Below are positions 8,374 through 15,833 of a stretch of 34,283 bases of DNA, one piece after another. Below the pieces are notes generated by a model, which was not told the origin of the DNA, made no database searches, and worked only from the letters and a program-made list of their open reading frames with translations. Positions within the stretch are counted from its first letter, which is position 1, and each line of letters starts with the position of its first letter. Source of the stretch: an uncultured Bacilli bacterium (GTDB lineage Bacteria; Bacillota_I; Bacilli_A; RF39; UBA660); the NCBI GenBank assembly GCA_934098445.1, contig CAKOOW010000008.1:1-34283 (forward strand), written 5' to 3'. Made by a program: the position numbers and the translations under genes.

Positions 8374-8449
8374 GTCTCCTTAGCTCAGTTGGTAGAGCAA
8401 CTGACTCTTAATCAGTGGGTCTAGGGTTCGAATCCCTAAGGGGACACCA
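8374..8449 (+). tRNA. tRNA-Lys (anticodon CUU)
   Basis: Full cloverleaf: acceptor GTCTCCT/AGGGGAC (one T-G), D arm GCTC..GAGC, anticodon loop CTCTTAA in an ACTGA/TCAGT stem, T arm TTCGAATC, encoded CCA. It reads AAG codons. Confidence 0.95.
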
Positions 8450-8460
8450 TTTAGATTATT

Positions 8461-8489
8461 AAGGAGAAGTTAATAACTTCTCCTTTTTT
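8461..8489 (+). terminator. Terminator between tRNA-Lys and tRNA-Thr
   Basis: AAGGAGAAGTT / AACTTCTCCTT stem with a short loop, followed by TTTTTT. Some readthrough is needed if tRNA-Thr (4 bp further on) shares the upstream promoter; no separate promoter fits between them. Confidence 0.8.
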
Positions 8490-8492
8490 CTT

Positions 8493-8568
8493 GCCGAAGT
8501 AGCACAATTGGTAGTGCAGCTGAATCGTAATCAGAAGGTTGGGGGTTCGAGTCCCTTCTTTGGCACCA
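8493..8568 (+). tRNA. tRNA-Thr (anticodon CGU)
   Basis: Acceptor GCCGAAG/CTTTGGC, D stem GCAC/GTGC, anticodon loop ATCGTAA, T arm GTTCGAG, encoded CCA. Pair 27-43 is a G-A mismatch. It reads ACG codons. Confidence 0.93.
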
Positions 8569-8578
8569 TTTATTTAGG

Positions 8579-8601
8579 ACAATCTTTGGATTGTTTTTTT
8601 T
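8579..8601 (+). terminator. Terminator after tRNA-Thr
   Basis: Stem ACAATC/GATTGT, loop TTTG, followed by a run of 7 T. Confidence 0.75.
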
Positions 8602-8642
8602 ATAATTATGCTATACTAAAATAAAAATCAAAAATTTTATTA

Positions 8643-8659
8643 AGGAGGAAATAATTATC
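8643..8659 (+). promoter_or_regulatory. Consensus Shine-Dalgarno facing an ATT/ATC codon
   Basis: AGGAGG (8643-8648) is 38 nt from the first ATG of the next gene, too far to serve it. It is 5 nt from an in-frame ATT (8654) and 8 nt from an in-frame ATC (8657). This suggests a non-AUG start, which would add MIISIKYYLWP to the protein. Confidence 0.45.
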
Positions 8660-8686
8660 ATCAGTATTAAATATTATTTATGGCCG

Positions 8687-9481
8687 ATGATAAATTATAA
8701 AAAAACTATGAAAGAGCATAAATTTATAGATTTCCAAAAACGATACGATAAATTTAAAAAGAATAACTTACCTACTCCCTTCTTTGATGATGAAAGACAA
8801 ACTTTTGAGTACGTATATTATTCTAATCACTTTTTTAGTAATAATAATGAAAAGTATCCAGAAGTTAATTCCACACTTACCGATGCCTTAGCCGATATCG
8901 CATTTACGGGGTTATATTATTCTTTCAATTGCAAAATAATAACCGGTACTCAAGAAGATGTAAAAATTACATACGGACATAGTCATGCCCATTCATTTGA
9001 TGAGGTTGTCCGTCATTTATACGATTTTCCCAAATCATTTAATATTCCCAAAGAAGATGAAAAATTTTATAGTGAGCAAGAATTACATTATTTAAGAAGA
9101 GTACAAAAATACTTACTATTTATTGGTTTAAAAGATATTGAAAAAACTAGAAAAATTCCTGTAAGTAGATATAGAAATAAAAATCAAAAGAAATATGGCA
9201 ATCTTAGAATATACCGTATCAGTAATTCTATTTTAGAACAAATATTACCTAGAAAAATAGATTTTATGGTATTTGAATGGTTTTCTAATCATAATAAGGA
9301 ATGCTTTATTGATAAGAAAGTCTTAATTGCCGATGAGGAAGATAATATTAAATTATTAATAAAATTTACTAAAGAAGAAACAAAATTATATAAAGAGATA
9401 AGGAATGTTTATCCCCAAAAAGATTTTAAAGATGACGATGAAGTAATCATTGAATACTTTAAGATTTTAAAAGAATTTTAA
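8687..9481 (+). CDS. Hypothetical protein
   Basis: 264 aa from the first ATG. The true start may be ATT at 8654, in frame behind a consensus AGGAGG, which would make it 275 aa. It is polar and soluble, rich in Lys, Asp, Tyr and Phe, with no membrane segment or signal peptide. The most distinctive stretch is about residues 69-112: DALADIAFTGLYY, then YGHSHAHSFDEVVRHLYDFP with a His cluster. The basic middle (SRYRNKNQKKYGN) could contact nucleic acid, but I know no family with this pattern. It lies alone between a tRNA unit and a converging NERD gene and ends in a shared 16-bp bidirectional terminator. Confidence 0.8.
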   Translation: MINYKKTMKEHKFIDFQKRYDKFKKNNLPTPFFDDERQTFEYVYYSNHFFSNNNEKYPEVNSTLTDALADIAFTGLYYSFNCKIITGTQEDVKITYGHSHAHSFDEVVRHLYDFPKSFNIPKEDEKFYSEQELHYLRRVQKYLLFIGLKDIEKTRKIPVSRYRNKNQKKYGNLRIYRISNSILEQILPRKIDFMVFEWFSNHNKECFIDKKVLIADEEDNIKLLIKFTKEETKLYKEIRNVYPQKDFKDDDEVIIEYFKILKEF

Positions 9482-9482
9482 A

Positions 9483-9525
9483 CAAGAAAAAAGTATTAAC
9501 GACATTGGCTAATACTTTTTTCTTG
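9483..9525. terminator. Strong bidirectional terminator
   Basis: A perfect 16-bp inverted repeat, CAAGAAAAAAGTATTA and its complement with an 11-nt loop. The A-tract and T-tract of the stem serve both strands. The stem overlaps the last codons of the convergent NERD gene. Confidence 0.8.
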
Positions 9526-10278
9526 CATAAATTTACACTTAGGATAGTTACTACATCCTAGAAATTCCCCATATTTACCAGTTCTTAAAACTAAAGTACC
9601 ACCACATTTTGGACACTTACCAATGCTATTTTCTTTTTTGGACTCCGCAACTTCTTTAGCATACTTAATGTGCTTTTTCCTCTTTTCTTTGTCCAAAATG
9701 TTAGACTGTTTTAATATTTCTAAAATTTTTTCTGGCTCTTCTATAATTTTATCTTGATAACCCTTAATAATATCTACTAAATTATAATTTCTAGCAACTG
9801 GTATTTGAGATTTTACCTTTACTTTCGCTGTGCTGGGAATACAAATAAGGGGTATAAACTTTTCTTGTGATAAATTAAGCTTCTTACTAAGAGCAATAAC
9901 ATGTCCATAGTTTTGATGCATAGGATTGTTAATATAAATTTTTTTACCTCCTGCCTTTAAGCACCAATTTTTATCGTATTCACTACCCGTAATATAACCA
10001 TTATACTGCTTTGTTTCAATGACAAAAATTCCATATTCACTAACAATTACATGATCAATTTGATGAGTAATACCATCAATCTCAATCATAATATCATTTA
10101 GAATCTTATATTCATTCTTATCTAGTTTAAAAAGAGCTTCCTTAGTCCATAATTCGCCCATAAAACCAACAATTCTTTTATAAAAAAGAACAGCTATAAT
10201 AACTAAAAGAACAAATAACCAAAATAAAGGGTTTTTTAGAAATAAACCATTAACCACTTTCCAAACAAACTTATCCAT
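9496..10278 (-). CDS. NERD-domain nuclease-like protein with topoisomerase-type zinc finger
   Basis: 260 aa. A single membrane helix (about 16-35, NPLFWLFVLLVIIAVLFY) anchors it, with the rest probably cytoplasmic. Residues 42-165 form a NERD domain: IDHVIVSEYGIFVIETKQYNG holds the D-x12-E-x-K nuclease triad (Asp75, Glu88, Lys90), followed by IYINNPMHQNYGHV. The C-terminus (about 217-250) is a C4 zinc finger of the topoisomerase type: CPKCGG, then LGCSNYPKC. This combination is common in Bacillota, with roles suggested in DNA processing or foreign DNA response, but the function is unproven. It probably forms its own unit; the XRE gene upstream runs the same way with a 51-bp gap. Confidence 0.85.
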   Translation of the reverse strand: MDKFVWKVVNGLFLKNPLFWLFVLLVIIAVLFYKRIVGFMGELWTKEALFKLDKNEYKILNDIMIEIDGITHQIDHVIVSEYGIFVIETKQYNGYITGSEYDKNWCLKAGGKKIYINNPMHQNYGHVIALSKKLNLSQEKFIPLICIPSTAKVKVKSQIPVARNYNLVDIIKGYQDKIIEEPEKILEILKQSNILDKEKRKKHIKYAKEVAESKKENSIGKCPKCGGTLVLRTGKYGEFLGCSNYPKCKFMQEKSISQCR

Positions 10279-10329
10279 AATCTCCTCTTTCTAATTCCTA
10301 AAATTTTATCTTATAGAGTAATAAAATTC

Positions 10330-11031
10330 TTAATTACACTCATCTAATTTCAAAGGAATTTCATAAGTAGTTATTTTATCATTATCAGTAGTAGCCTTAA
10401 TAAGTAAATAAAAACTATCACTCTGATATTCTTTACAAGTTCGATCATAATTATCTACTGATAAAGTAATATTTTCTAAAAACTCTTGTAATTTTATATT
10501 TTCTTGTTGCGATTCATAACTACTAATCTTACGAACTAAATCACCATTCTTCTCGTATAAACTACATTCTATCTTTTTATATTCCACCGGATCATCTGCT
10601 CCACAATACTTTATATTAGTAACATAGATAGCAGCTTTTTTTTCATTATAAGAAATATTTCCAGAAATAGTAAAATTTTTACACTCCGTGGAAAAAGTCT
10701 TAAATTGAAAATCATTATCTTTAGAAAATGGTTTAAATATAATAATCAATACTCCAAGTAAAACTATAATACTTAAAACTACACCGCTTATAATAATAAT
10801 TTTCTTCTTGTTAATTTTTTTCTCATTCTTACAATCTAATAACCCCTCTAAACTAATACCAAAATCTTTACTTATCTCTAGCATTAAAGCTGTATCGGGC
10901 ATATTTAAACCATTTTCCCACTTACTAACCGCTTGATAAGTAACATTATATTTATCCGCTAACTGTTTTTGCGTCAAGTTATTCTTTTTTCTAATATCTT
11001 TAATTAATTTTCCAAACTTTTCTTGATTCAT
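10330..11031 (-). CDS. Membrane-anchored XRE-family transcriptional regulator
   Basis: 233 aa from ATG 11031, because AGGTGG lies 4 nt upstream; an open extension to 11052 would include that RBS. Residues 3-60 are a Cro/CI helix-turn-helix: GKLIKDIRKKNNLTQKQLAD, then YNVTYQAVSKWENGLNMPD. A Lys-rich stretch and one membrane helix (about 79-102) follow. The C-terminal 130 aa would be outside, with four Cys (ECKNF, YCGADD, ECSLY, TCKEY) that could form disulfides. The likely role is DNA binding controlled by an extracytoplasmic domain; the target is unknown. Its own promoter region (11060-11100) contains small inverted repeats that could be an autoregulatory site. Confidence 0.85.
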   Translation of the reverse strand: MNQEKFGKLIKDIRKKNNLTQKQLADKYNVTYQAVSKWENGLNMPDTALMLEISKDFGISLEGLLDCKNEKKINKKKIIIISGVVLSIIVLLGVLIIIFKPFSKDNDFQFKTFSTECKNFTISGNISYNEKKAAIYVTNIKYCGADDPVEYKKIECSLYEKNGDLVRKISSYESQQENIKLQEFLENITLSVDNYDRTCKEYQSDSFYLLIKATTDNDKITTYEIPLKLDECN

Positions 11032-11290
11032 TATACCACCTTTAATTCCCATAATCTCTCTTATAATATAGCATTAGAGATAATTTGCTATTACATATAG
11101 CACTTTAAGTCAAAGACTTAAAATATGTCATAGATTTCATTTAATTTAACAAAATTATTTATTCAAATGTCATATTGGCATTCATATCTTTAATTATATC
11201 ATCTTTTTATAAAAGTGTGTTTAGAGTGTGTTTGAAAGATAAAATCAATAATTTTAAGATGTAATTAAGATGTAAATTAATTTAAGGCAT
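11032..11290. other. Intergenic region, XRE gene to tRNA terminator
   Basis: About 260 bp without a gene. It holds the XRE promoter (TATTATAA near 11060) and short direct repeats (GTGTGTTT at about 11215-11231; AAGATGTAA twice at about 11257-11276). I see no RNA gene or ORF. Confidence 0.5.
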
Positions 11291-11313
11291 TAAAAAACCC
11301 CAGTAATTGGGGT
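11291..11313 (-). terminator. Terminator of the Ser-fMet-Asp-Phe tRNA unit
   Basis: Minus strand: ACCCCA/TGGGGT stem, 5-nt loop, then TTTTTAATG. Confidence 0.82.
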
Positions 11314-11327
11314 ATTATTTATCTCCA

Positions 11328-11403
<76 letters not shown>

Positions 11404-11408
11404 ATAAA

Positions 11409-11485
11409 TGGCGGTTCGTACGGGATTCGAACCCGTGGTCTCCTGCGTGACAGGCAGGCGTCATAGGCCTCTAGACTAACGAACC
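11409..11485 (-). tRNA. tRNA-Asp (anticodon GUC)
   Basis: Acceptor GGTTCGT/ACGAACC, anticodon loop CTGTCAC in CCTGC/GCAGG, T arm CGGGTTCGAATCCCG, discriminator G, encoded CCA. Confidence 0.95.
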
Positions 11486-11488
11486 AAA

Positions 11489-11565
11489 TGGTTGCGGAGA
11501 ATGGATTTGAACCAATGACCTCAAGGTTATGAGCCTCGCGAGCTACCGGGCTGCTCTACTCCGCG
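11489..11565 (-). tRNA. Initiator tRNA-fMet (anticodon CAU)
   Basis: The C1-A72 mismatch (CGCGGAG against CTCCGCA) identifies the initiator; encoded CCA. The anticodon stem is CGAGG/CCTTG, so the usual three G-C pairs above the loop are replaced by A29-U41, G30-C40, G31-C39. The T stem has a T-T mismatch. Confidence 0.94.
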
Positions 11566-11581
11566 ATATATAATTAAGAAA

Positions 11582-11673
11582 TGGCGGAGGAATAGGGATT
11601 CGAACCCTAGCGCCGCTTACACGACCTGCTGGTTTTCAAGACCAGTCCCTTCAACCAACTTGGGTATTCCTCC
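11582..11673 (-). tRNA. tRNA-Ser (anticodon UGA)
   Basis: Class II tRNA with a long variable arm. Acceptor GGAGGAA/TTCCTCC, anticodon loop CTTGAAA in CTGGT/ACCAG, encoded CCA. It reads UCN codons. Confidence 0.95.
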
Positions 11674-11696
11674 ATTTGCTTTTCAGCAACAAATAA

Positions 11697-11726
11697 ATTA
11701 TAGCATATCAAATTATTCAAAGTCAA
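11697..11726 (-). promoter_or_regulatory. Promoter of the Ser-fMet-Asp-Phe tRNA operon
   Basis: Minus strand: TTGACT (11721-11726), 18-bp spacer, TATAAT (11697-11702) preceded by TGC. It lies 24 bp before tRNA-Ser. Confidence 0.8.
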
Positions 11727-11840
11727 TTAAATATTATGACATTTAAGGTAATATTATGCAATTTTTGCAACAAATTGAGTTTTTTTTACTATTTGCAACC
11801 GAAATTTGTTTTATTTTTCAAAAAAATTATTTAAAGCATC

Positions 11841-11866
11841 AAAAAAAGTCCGAACTATCGGGCTTT
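11841..11866 (-). terminator. Terminator of the Val-Thr-Tyr-Gln-Lys tRNA unit
   Basis: Minus strand: AAGCCCGA/TCGGACTT stem with one C-A mismatch, then TTTTT. Confidence 0.7.
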
Positions 11867-11876
11867 AATTATCAAA

Positions 11877-11952
11877 TGGTGTCTCGTGGGAGACTCGAAC
11901 CCCCGACCCTTTGATTAAAAGTCAAATGCTCTACCTACTGAGCTAACGAGAC
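11877..11952 (-). tRNA. tRNA-Lys (anticodon UUU)
   Basis: Acceptor GTCTCGT/ACGAGAC, anticodon loop CTTTTAA in TTTGA/TCAAA, encoded CCA. It reads AAA and AAG, complementing the CUU isoacceptor at 8374. Confidence 0.95.
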
Positions 11953-11972
11953 ATAAATACAAATAAATAAAA

Positions 11973-12048
11973 TGGCTGCCTCGGATGGACTCGAACCATC
12001 GGAATGTCAGAGTCAAAGTCTGATGCCTTACCACTTGGCTACGAGGCA
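11973..12048 (-). tRNA. tRNA-Gln (anticodon UUG)
   Basis: Acceptor TGCCTCG/CGAGGCA, anticodon loop CTTTGAC in TCAGA/TCTGA, discriminator G, encoded CCA. Confidence 0.94.
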
Positions 12049-12056
12049 ATAATAAG

Positions 12057-12140
12057 TGGTGGAGGGACATAGATTTGAACTATGGAACCCGAAGGAACAG
12101 ATTTACAGTCTGCCGCGTTTGACCACTTCGCTATCCCTCC
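12057..12140 (-). tRNA. tRNA-Tyr (anticodon GUA)
   Basis: Long variable arm; acceptor GGAGGGA/TCCCTCC, anticodon loop CTGTAAA in CAGA/TCTG context, encoded CCA. Confidence 0.95.
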
Positions 12141-12146
12141 AAAAAG

Positions 12147-12222
12147 TGGTGCCGACTGAGGGAATCGAACCCCCAACCTACTGATTACAAGTCAGTTGCG
12201 CTACCAATTACGCTAAGTCGGC
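12147..12222 (-). tRNA. tRNA-Thr (anticodon UGU)
   Basis: Acceptor GCCGACT/AGTCGGC, anticodon loop CTTGTAA in CTGA/TCAG, encoded CCA. Confidence 0.95.
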
Positions 12223-12229
12223 AAAATAA

Positions 12230-12306
12230 TGGTGGACGCTATAGGACTCGAACCTATGACCCCCTGCTTGTAAGGCAGGTGCTCTAACCAACTGAGCTAA
12301 GCGTCC
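12230..12306 (-). tRNA. tRNA-Val (anticodon UAC)
   Basis: Acceptor GGACGCT/AGCGTCC, anticodon loop CTTACAA in CCTGC/GCAGG, encoded CCA. It is first in its transcription unit. Confidence 0.95.
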
Positions 12307-12321
12307 GTACATACATTTCAA

Positions 12322-12350
12322 AATATACCATTTTATCACTTATTTGTCAA
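12322..12350 (-). promoter_or_regulatory. Promoter of the Val-Thr-Tyr-Gln-Lys tRNA operon
   Basis: Minus strand: consensus TTGACA (12345-12350), 17-bp spacer, TATATT (12322-12327) with extended TGG. It is the best vegetative promoter in the window. Confidence 0.88.
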
Positions 12351-12478
12351 TAAAAATTGTTTACTTCCTTCAAAAAAAGCTTACACTTTTTTCAAGGTAT
12401 TTATAATTTATCATTTTTTATCCTCCAAGTCAACATAATCTAAGAACTTTTCGTAAAAATTTGCCGATTTTTTAACTA

Positions 12479-12985
12479 CTAAAATAAAAAATTACATAAA
12501 ATAAACGCCGCCATAATTCCCCAAAAATCAGCAAACAACCCTACCTTCAAAGCATACCTACTTTTACTAATCTTAACACTACCAAAATATAGAGCCAAAA
12601 CATAAATAGTCGTATCCGTACACCCCTGTAACACACTAGCTAAAAACCCATAAAACGAATCTACTCCGTATTTATTAAAAATATTATTCATAATAGCTAA
12701 AGAAGCATTCCCCGAAACCGGCCTTAAAAGAGCCATACTTACAATCTCATTAGGTAAATTAAAACTTTTAAATATTCCCTGAAAAGGACTTAATAAAAAC
12801 TCTAAAACTCCACTACTAACAAACAAATTAATAGCAAATACCATTCCTAAAATTGCCGGGGCTATCTCAAAAACCACTTTAATTCCCTCAGAAGCCCCCT
12901 CTAAAAACCCTTGATAAACATCAATTTTCTTAAAATAACTATAAAAGATTATTACTAAGACCACTATAGGAATACACAAACTCAA
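12479..12985 (-). CDS. spmB: Spore maturation protein B
   Basis: 168 aa from a TTG at 12985. The frame is closed by the spmA TGA only three codons upstream, so no earlier start is possible. AAAGGA lies about 10 nt before. It is a multi-helix membrane protein of the nucleoside-recognition/Gate family: YSYFKKIDVYQGFLEGASEGIKV, then IAPAILGMVFAINLFVSSGVLEF, then a LLRPVSGNASLAI loop and a QGCTDTTIYVLALYFG segment. In B. subtilis SpmA and SpmB act with DacB in spore core dehydration and cortex maturation. It is last gene of the dacB-spmA-spmB unit. Confidence 0.9.
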   Translation of the reverse strand: MSLCIPIVVLVIIFYSYFKKIDVYQGFLEGASEGIKVVFEIAPAILGMVFAINLFVSSGVLEFLLSPFQGIFKSFNLPNEIVSMALLRPVSGNASLAIMNNIFNKYGVDSFYGFLASVLQGCTDTTIYVLALYFGSVKISKSRYALKVGLFADFWGIMAAFILCNFLF

Positions 12986-12991
12986 AAAATA

Positions 12992-13585
12992 TCAGTCCTT
13001 TCTTTTATATTTTTTCTTTCGAATAAAATAATCCATTGTTAAACCACAAAACGAAGAAATAAAAGTTGCTATAATACTAGGTAAAATAATTCTACTAGCA
13101 TCTATACTTCCATAAGCATTTCGAAGTGCTATTACGGTTGTAGGAATAATAGTTACTCCGGCTGTATTTAACACTAAAAAAGTAATCATTGCTTCACTAG
13201 CTACATCTTTATTACTATTTTCTTCTTGCATAGCCTGCATAGCTTTAAGTCCAAACGGAGTAGCCGCCGACCCCATCCCTAACATATTACAAGCTATATT
13301 AGAAGCCACATAATCTATGGCTTTAGAATCTTTTTTTAAACTTGGAAATAGCTTCGTTAAAAAAGGTCTTATTATCCTCCCAAACTTTTCTAAAAGCCCA
13401 CTATCTTCTGCTAACTTCATAAGTCCTAACCACAAAATAATCATTGGAGCCATATTAATAATCAAAGAAAATCCACTATTCAAAGAAGCCAAAATACTTG
13501 ACGTTAACTCCCTACCATTACCACTTAAAATACTATAGATAATAGCACTTCCAACTAAAAATAACCAAATAACATTAATCACCAT
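12992..13585 (-). CDS. spmA: Spore maturation protein A
   Basis: 197 aa from ATG 13585, whose A is the last base of the dacB stop (TAATG overlap). GGAGG lies just upstream inside the end of dacB. The longer open frame to 13624 would overlap dacB and lacks an RBS. It is a Gate-domain membrane protein: MVINVIWLFLVGSAIIYSI, IILWLGLMKLAEDSGLLEKF, then IDYVASNIACNMLGMGSAATPFGLKAM. The C-terminus (NAYGSIDASRIILPSIIATF, then FCGLTMDYF) is typical of SpmA. It works with SpmB and DacB in cortex and spore maturation. Confidence 0.92.
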   Translation of the reverse strand: MVINVIWLFLVGSAIIYSILSGNGRELTSSILASLNSGFSLIINMAPMIILWLGLMKLAEDSGLLEKFGRIIRPFLTKLFPSLKKDSKAIDYVASNIACNMLGMGSAATPFGLKAMQAMQEENSNKDVASEAMITFLVLNTAGVTIIPTTVIALRNAYGSIDASRIILPSIIATFISSFCGLTMDYFIRKKKYKRKD

Positions 13586-14667
13586 TACCTCCAAAAGATA
13601 ATAATATCTAATAACTTCTCCCAAAAACTCTTCTTCTTTTGATCATTTGTAATATCATTCTTTTTTACATAGATAGACTCTTTTCCTATAACTTTCCCAT
13701 CTAATTTAATTAAAACCTTTCCCACAACCTCATCATCTTGAAAATTCTCTTTCTTATCCAATTCATAATTTATTTCTACTTTCTTTTCTTCTTCACTAGT
13801 AAGTAAGATACTTATATCTTTATCAATATATAAATTATCATAGAAAGGATTATTATCTACCGTAATCTTGCCTTTCTTAAGTAAATTCACTTTATTATAT
13901 TTCTTAAAATTCTTCTCATATAAATATTTATGATTACTAAAGTCATCAGGATCATTTAAAGTTACTACTACTAATCTTTTCTCATCTTTAAGTGCTGCTG
14001 TTACTAAAGTTCTTCTAGCTAATTTAGTAAACCCCGTTTTCCCTGCTATCGTATATTTATAACTACTTAAAAGTTTATTCTTATTATGCCAATCATAAGT
14101 CTTATAGTTAGTAGTAACCACATGTCTTTTAGTACCACTTATTTCTCTAAAAGTATCATTATCTATAGCATAACTCATAAGAAGTCCCATATCATAAGCT
14201 GTTGAAGTATTACCTAACTTATTCTCATCTTCAAGACCACTAGAATTAATAAAATTAGTATGTTCCATCCCTAACTCTTTAGCCTTTCTATTCATAAGAC
14301 TAACAAACTCTTCCATACTCCCACTTATCTTATAAGCTATCTCTATCGCACAATCATTCCCACTTCTTAAAAGTAACCCATACAATAAATCTCTTAAAGT
14401 AATATTTTCCCCCATCTCAATATATACATTCGAACCATAAGCCTTTAATACTTCTTTAGAAACAATTACTTCTTCATCAAGATTACCATTTTCTATAGCT
14501 ATTAAAGCAGTCATAATCTTAGAAGTACTAGCAATTAACTTCTCTAAATGAATATTATCTCCTTCTAAAACCCTCTTACTATCCCCATCCATTACTATGT
14601 AACTAGAACTTCCCATAACTTTTAAAGGTATTAAAAAAAGAATAAGTAACCATAAACATTTCTTCAT
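13585..14667 (-). CDS. dacB: D-alanyl-D-alanine carboxypeptidase (PBP5*/DacB-like, S11)
   Basis: 360 aa with an N-terminal signal peptide (1 to about 19). The penicillin-binding motifs are in order: SxxK as STSK (Ser47, Lys50), SxN as SGN (102-104), and KTG (210-212). A beta-rich C-terminal domain (about 245-335) and an amphipathic tail (SFWEKLLDIIIFWR) would anchor it at the membrane surface. It trims D-Ala from peptidoglycan stem peptides. Being followed by spmA and spmB, as in B. subtilis, makes the sporulation-specific PBP5* the likely orthologue; DacF or a vegetative DacA is less likely. The stop codon overlaps the spmA start. Confidence 0.9.
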   Translation of the reverse strand: MKKCLWLLILFLIPLKVMGSSSYIVMDGDSKRVLEGDNIHLEKLIASTSKIMTALIAIENGNLDEEVIVSKEVLKAYGSNVYIEMGENITLRDLLYGLLLRSGNDCAIEIAYKISGSMEEFVSLMNRKAKELGMEHTNFINSSGLEDENKLGNTSTAYDMGLLMSYAIDNDTFREISGTKRHVVTTNYKTYDWHNKNKLLSSYKYTIAGKTGFTKLARRTLVTAALKDEKRLVVVTLNDPDDFSNHKYLYEKNFKKYNKVNLLKKGKITVDNNPFYDNLYIDKDISILLTSEEEKKVEINYELDKKENFQDDEVVGKVLIKLDGKVIGKESIYVKKNDITNDQKKKSFWEKLLDIIIFWR

Positions 14668-14734
14668 TAGTTATCACCTAAATAACTATATGAATAATAT
14701 GTCTTTAGTAGACTTATTCTCTTAAGCAATTTTC

Positions 14735-15190
14735 CTATCTTGTATGATTAGTTTGTTGCATACTTCTGATTTGAGCTCTTCTAACTTTTTCTTGTAATGA
14801 AAATATCTTATTACCTAAATCACTTATTTTTTCAACTGTCATATCATCTGGTCTTAAATGACCATCTCTTTCAAAATTTGACCTTACATAACTATAATAC
14901 CAAGCAAGATCTTCATCCAATTCTGGCATTTTTTCGATATCACTTTTCAAACCATCGTAAATATAATTTAAGACATTCAACAAATTATCTTCTTTTATGA
15001 CACCGCCTGTCATCCTACTAGCAAATTCATTATTTAAACTATTATAACTATCAACTCCCATTAAATTTGTTGTTCCTTTATAGATTGGTTCAACTAATTG
15101 AACGAGTTCTCCTCTATCATTTGTATCCGTTTCATAAATTGTCTCATTAAAGTGAGCATATGCAAAACTAGAATCTTTATTTTGATCCAT
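14735..15190 (-). CDS. Hypothetical protein, small acidic
   Basis: 151 aa with a good RBS (AGAGGG, 7 nt before the ATG). It is soluble and acidic, without signal peptide or Cys. Notable stretches are FAYAHFNETIYETDTNDRGE near the start and a helical C-terminus (VEKISDLGNKIFSLQEKVRRAQIRSM, about 118-144) that could form a short coiled coil. I recognise no family. It lies 67 bp upstream of dacB on the same strand, so it might be co-transcribed, but no function follows from that. Confidence 0.7.
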   Translation of the reverse strand: MDQNKDSSFAYAHFNETIYETDTNDRGELVQLVEPIYKGTTNLMGVDSYNSLNNEFASRMTGGVIKEDNLLNVLNYIYDGLKSDIEKMPELDEDLAWYYSYVRSNFERDGHLRPDDMTVEKISDLGNKIFSLQEKVRRAQIRSMQQTNHTR

Positions 15191-15318
15191 AAATTTCCCT
15201 CTTTTCTACTAAAAATTGTATCTTAATAATAAATAAAATGCAATAATTATTAGCAACAAACGCATTACTAGACACAAACTTAACATCAAAAAGTAATATA
15301 TCAATTATATTATAATTT

Positions 15319-15440
15319 GAAAAACACCTACTCATCACTGGATAGGTATCTCTCTACAATACAAATTGGACTAAAGAAACACTTAACATACCAAGCCAAA
15401 TGTATCTCTTTTTTATTTAAGAACAATCAAGTTCTTTCAC
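15319..15440 (-). ncRNA. Candidate small RNA, copy 1 (about 120 nt)
   Basis: Minus-strand promoter TTGCAA (15469-15474), 15-bp spacer, extended -10 TGT-TATACT (15448-15453). The predicted RNA begins near 15440 with a hairpin GAAC-TTGATT-GTTC flanked by AA/TT. It continues through a segment nearly identical to copy 2 and ends in a terminator: ACCTA / TAGGT stem followed by GTTTTTC. An ATG in it opens only 11 codons and is not conserved in copy 2, so it looks non-coding. Confidence 0.5.
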
Positions 15441-15541
15441 TACTAGTAGTATAACATAATTTTTTTATTTGCAAGTTTTTTGCCTTTTAAAATTCTATAC
15501 TACTATTAATAATATGAATTATTTCTTAGAAAATATACATC
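15368..15541. repeat. Long direct repeat, copy 1 (about 174 bp)
   Basis: Nearly identical to 15855-16026. It covers the promoter, about 65 bp upstream of the -35, and the first two thirds of the predicted small RNA. Differences are a few substitutions, a 3-bp deletion in CTACTAGTAGT, and one-base indels. Confidence 0.9.
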
Positions 15542-15695
15542 TTAGAAATTCTTCTAACTTGCCTTAATTTTTATAAAATTAATATAGCTTTTCTTCCGAC
15601 CATATGGTATTATTATAACCAGATACATTTGACTGTTAGGTGCTTCACTCTCGGTCCATATATTATTTTATTAATAAATGGAGGGAGGTGGTCCT

Positions 15696-15833
15696 ATGAA
15701 AGGAATTTCTTATGGAGTATTTAATTATACTCATAATAATTTTAGTCTTCACAGACGAAATTATAAATTCCATCAGAAGGAAATAGTTTTTAAACAAAAA
15801 CGAGAAGTACCTACACATCTTAGTGATGAATAG
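15696..15833 (+). CDS. Possible 45-aa basic peptide antisense to the small RNA
   Basis: ATG 15696 is preceded by a strong GGAGG (spacing about 8), with GGAGGG overlapping. The peptide starts MKGISYGVFNYTHNN, has a basic middle (LHRRNYKFHQKE) and ends VPTHLSDE. It has no membrane helix. Its last 32 bases form one arm and the loop of the hairpin that terminates small RNA copy 2 on the other strand. No homologue is known to me. It could be a real small protein under antisense control, or chance. Confidence 0.33.
   Translation: MKGISYGVFNYTHNNFSLHRRNYKFHQKEIVFKQKREVPTHLSDE

Noticed and set aside
14690..14735. Terminator between the 151-aa gene and dacB
   Set aside because: Only a 4-bp GTCT/AGAC pairing without a good T run.
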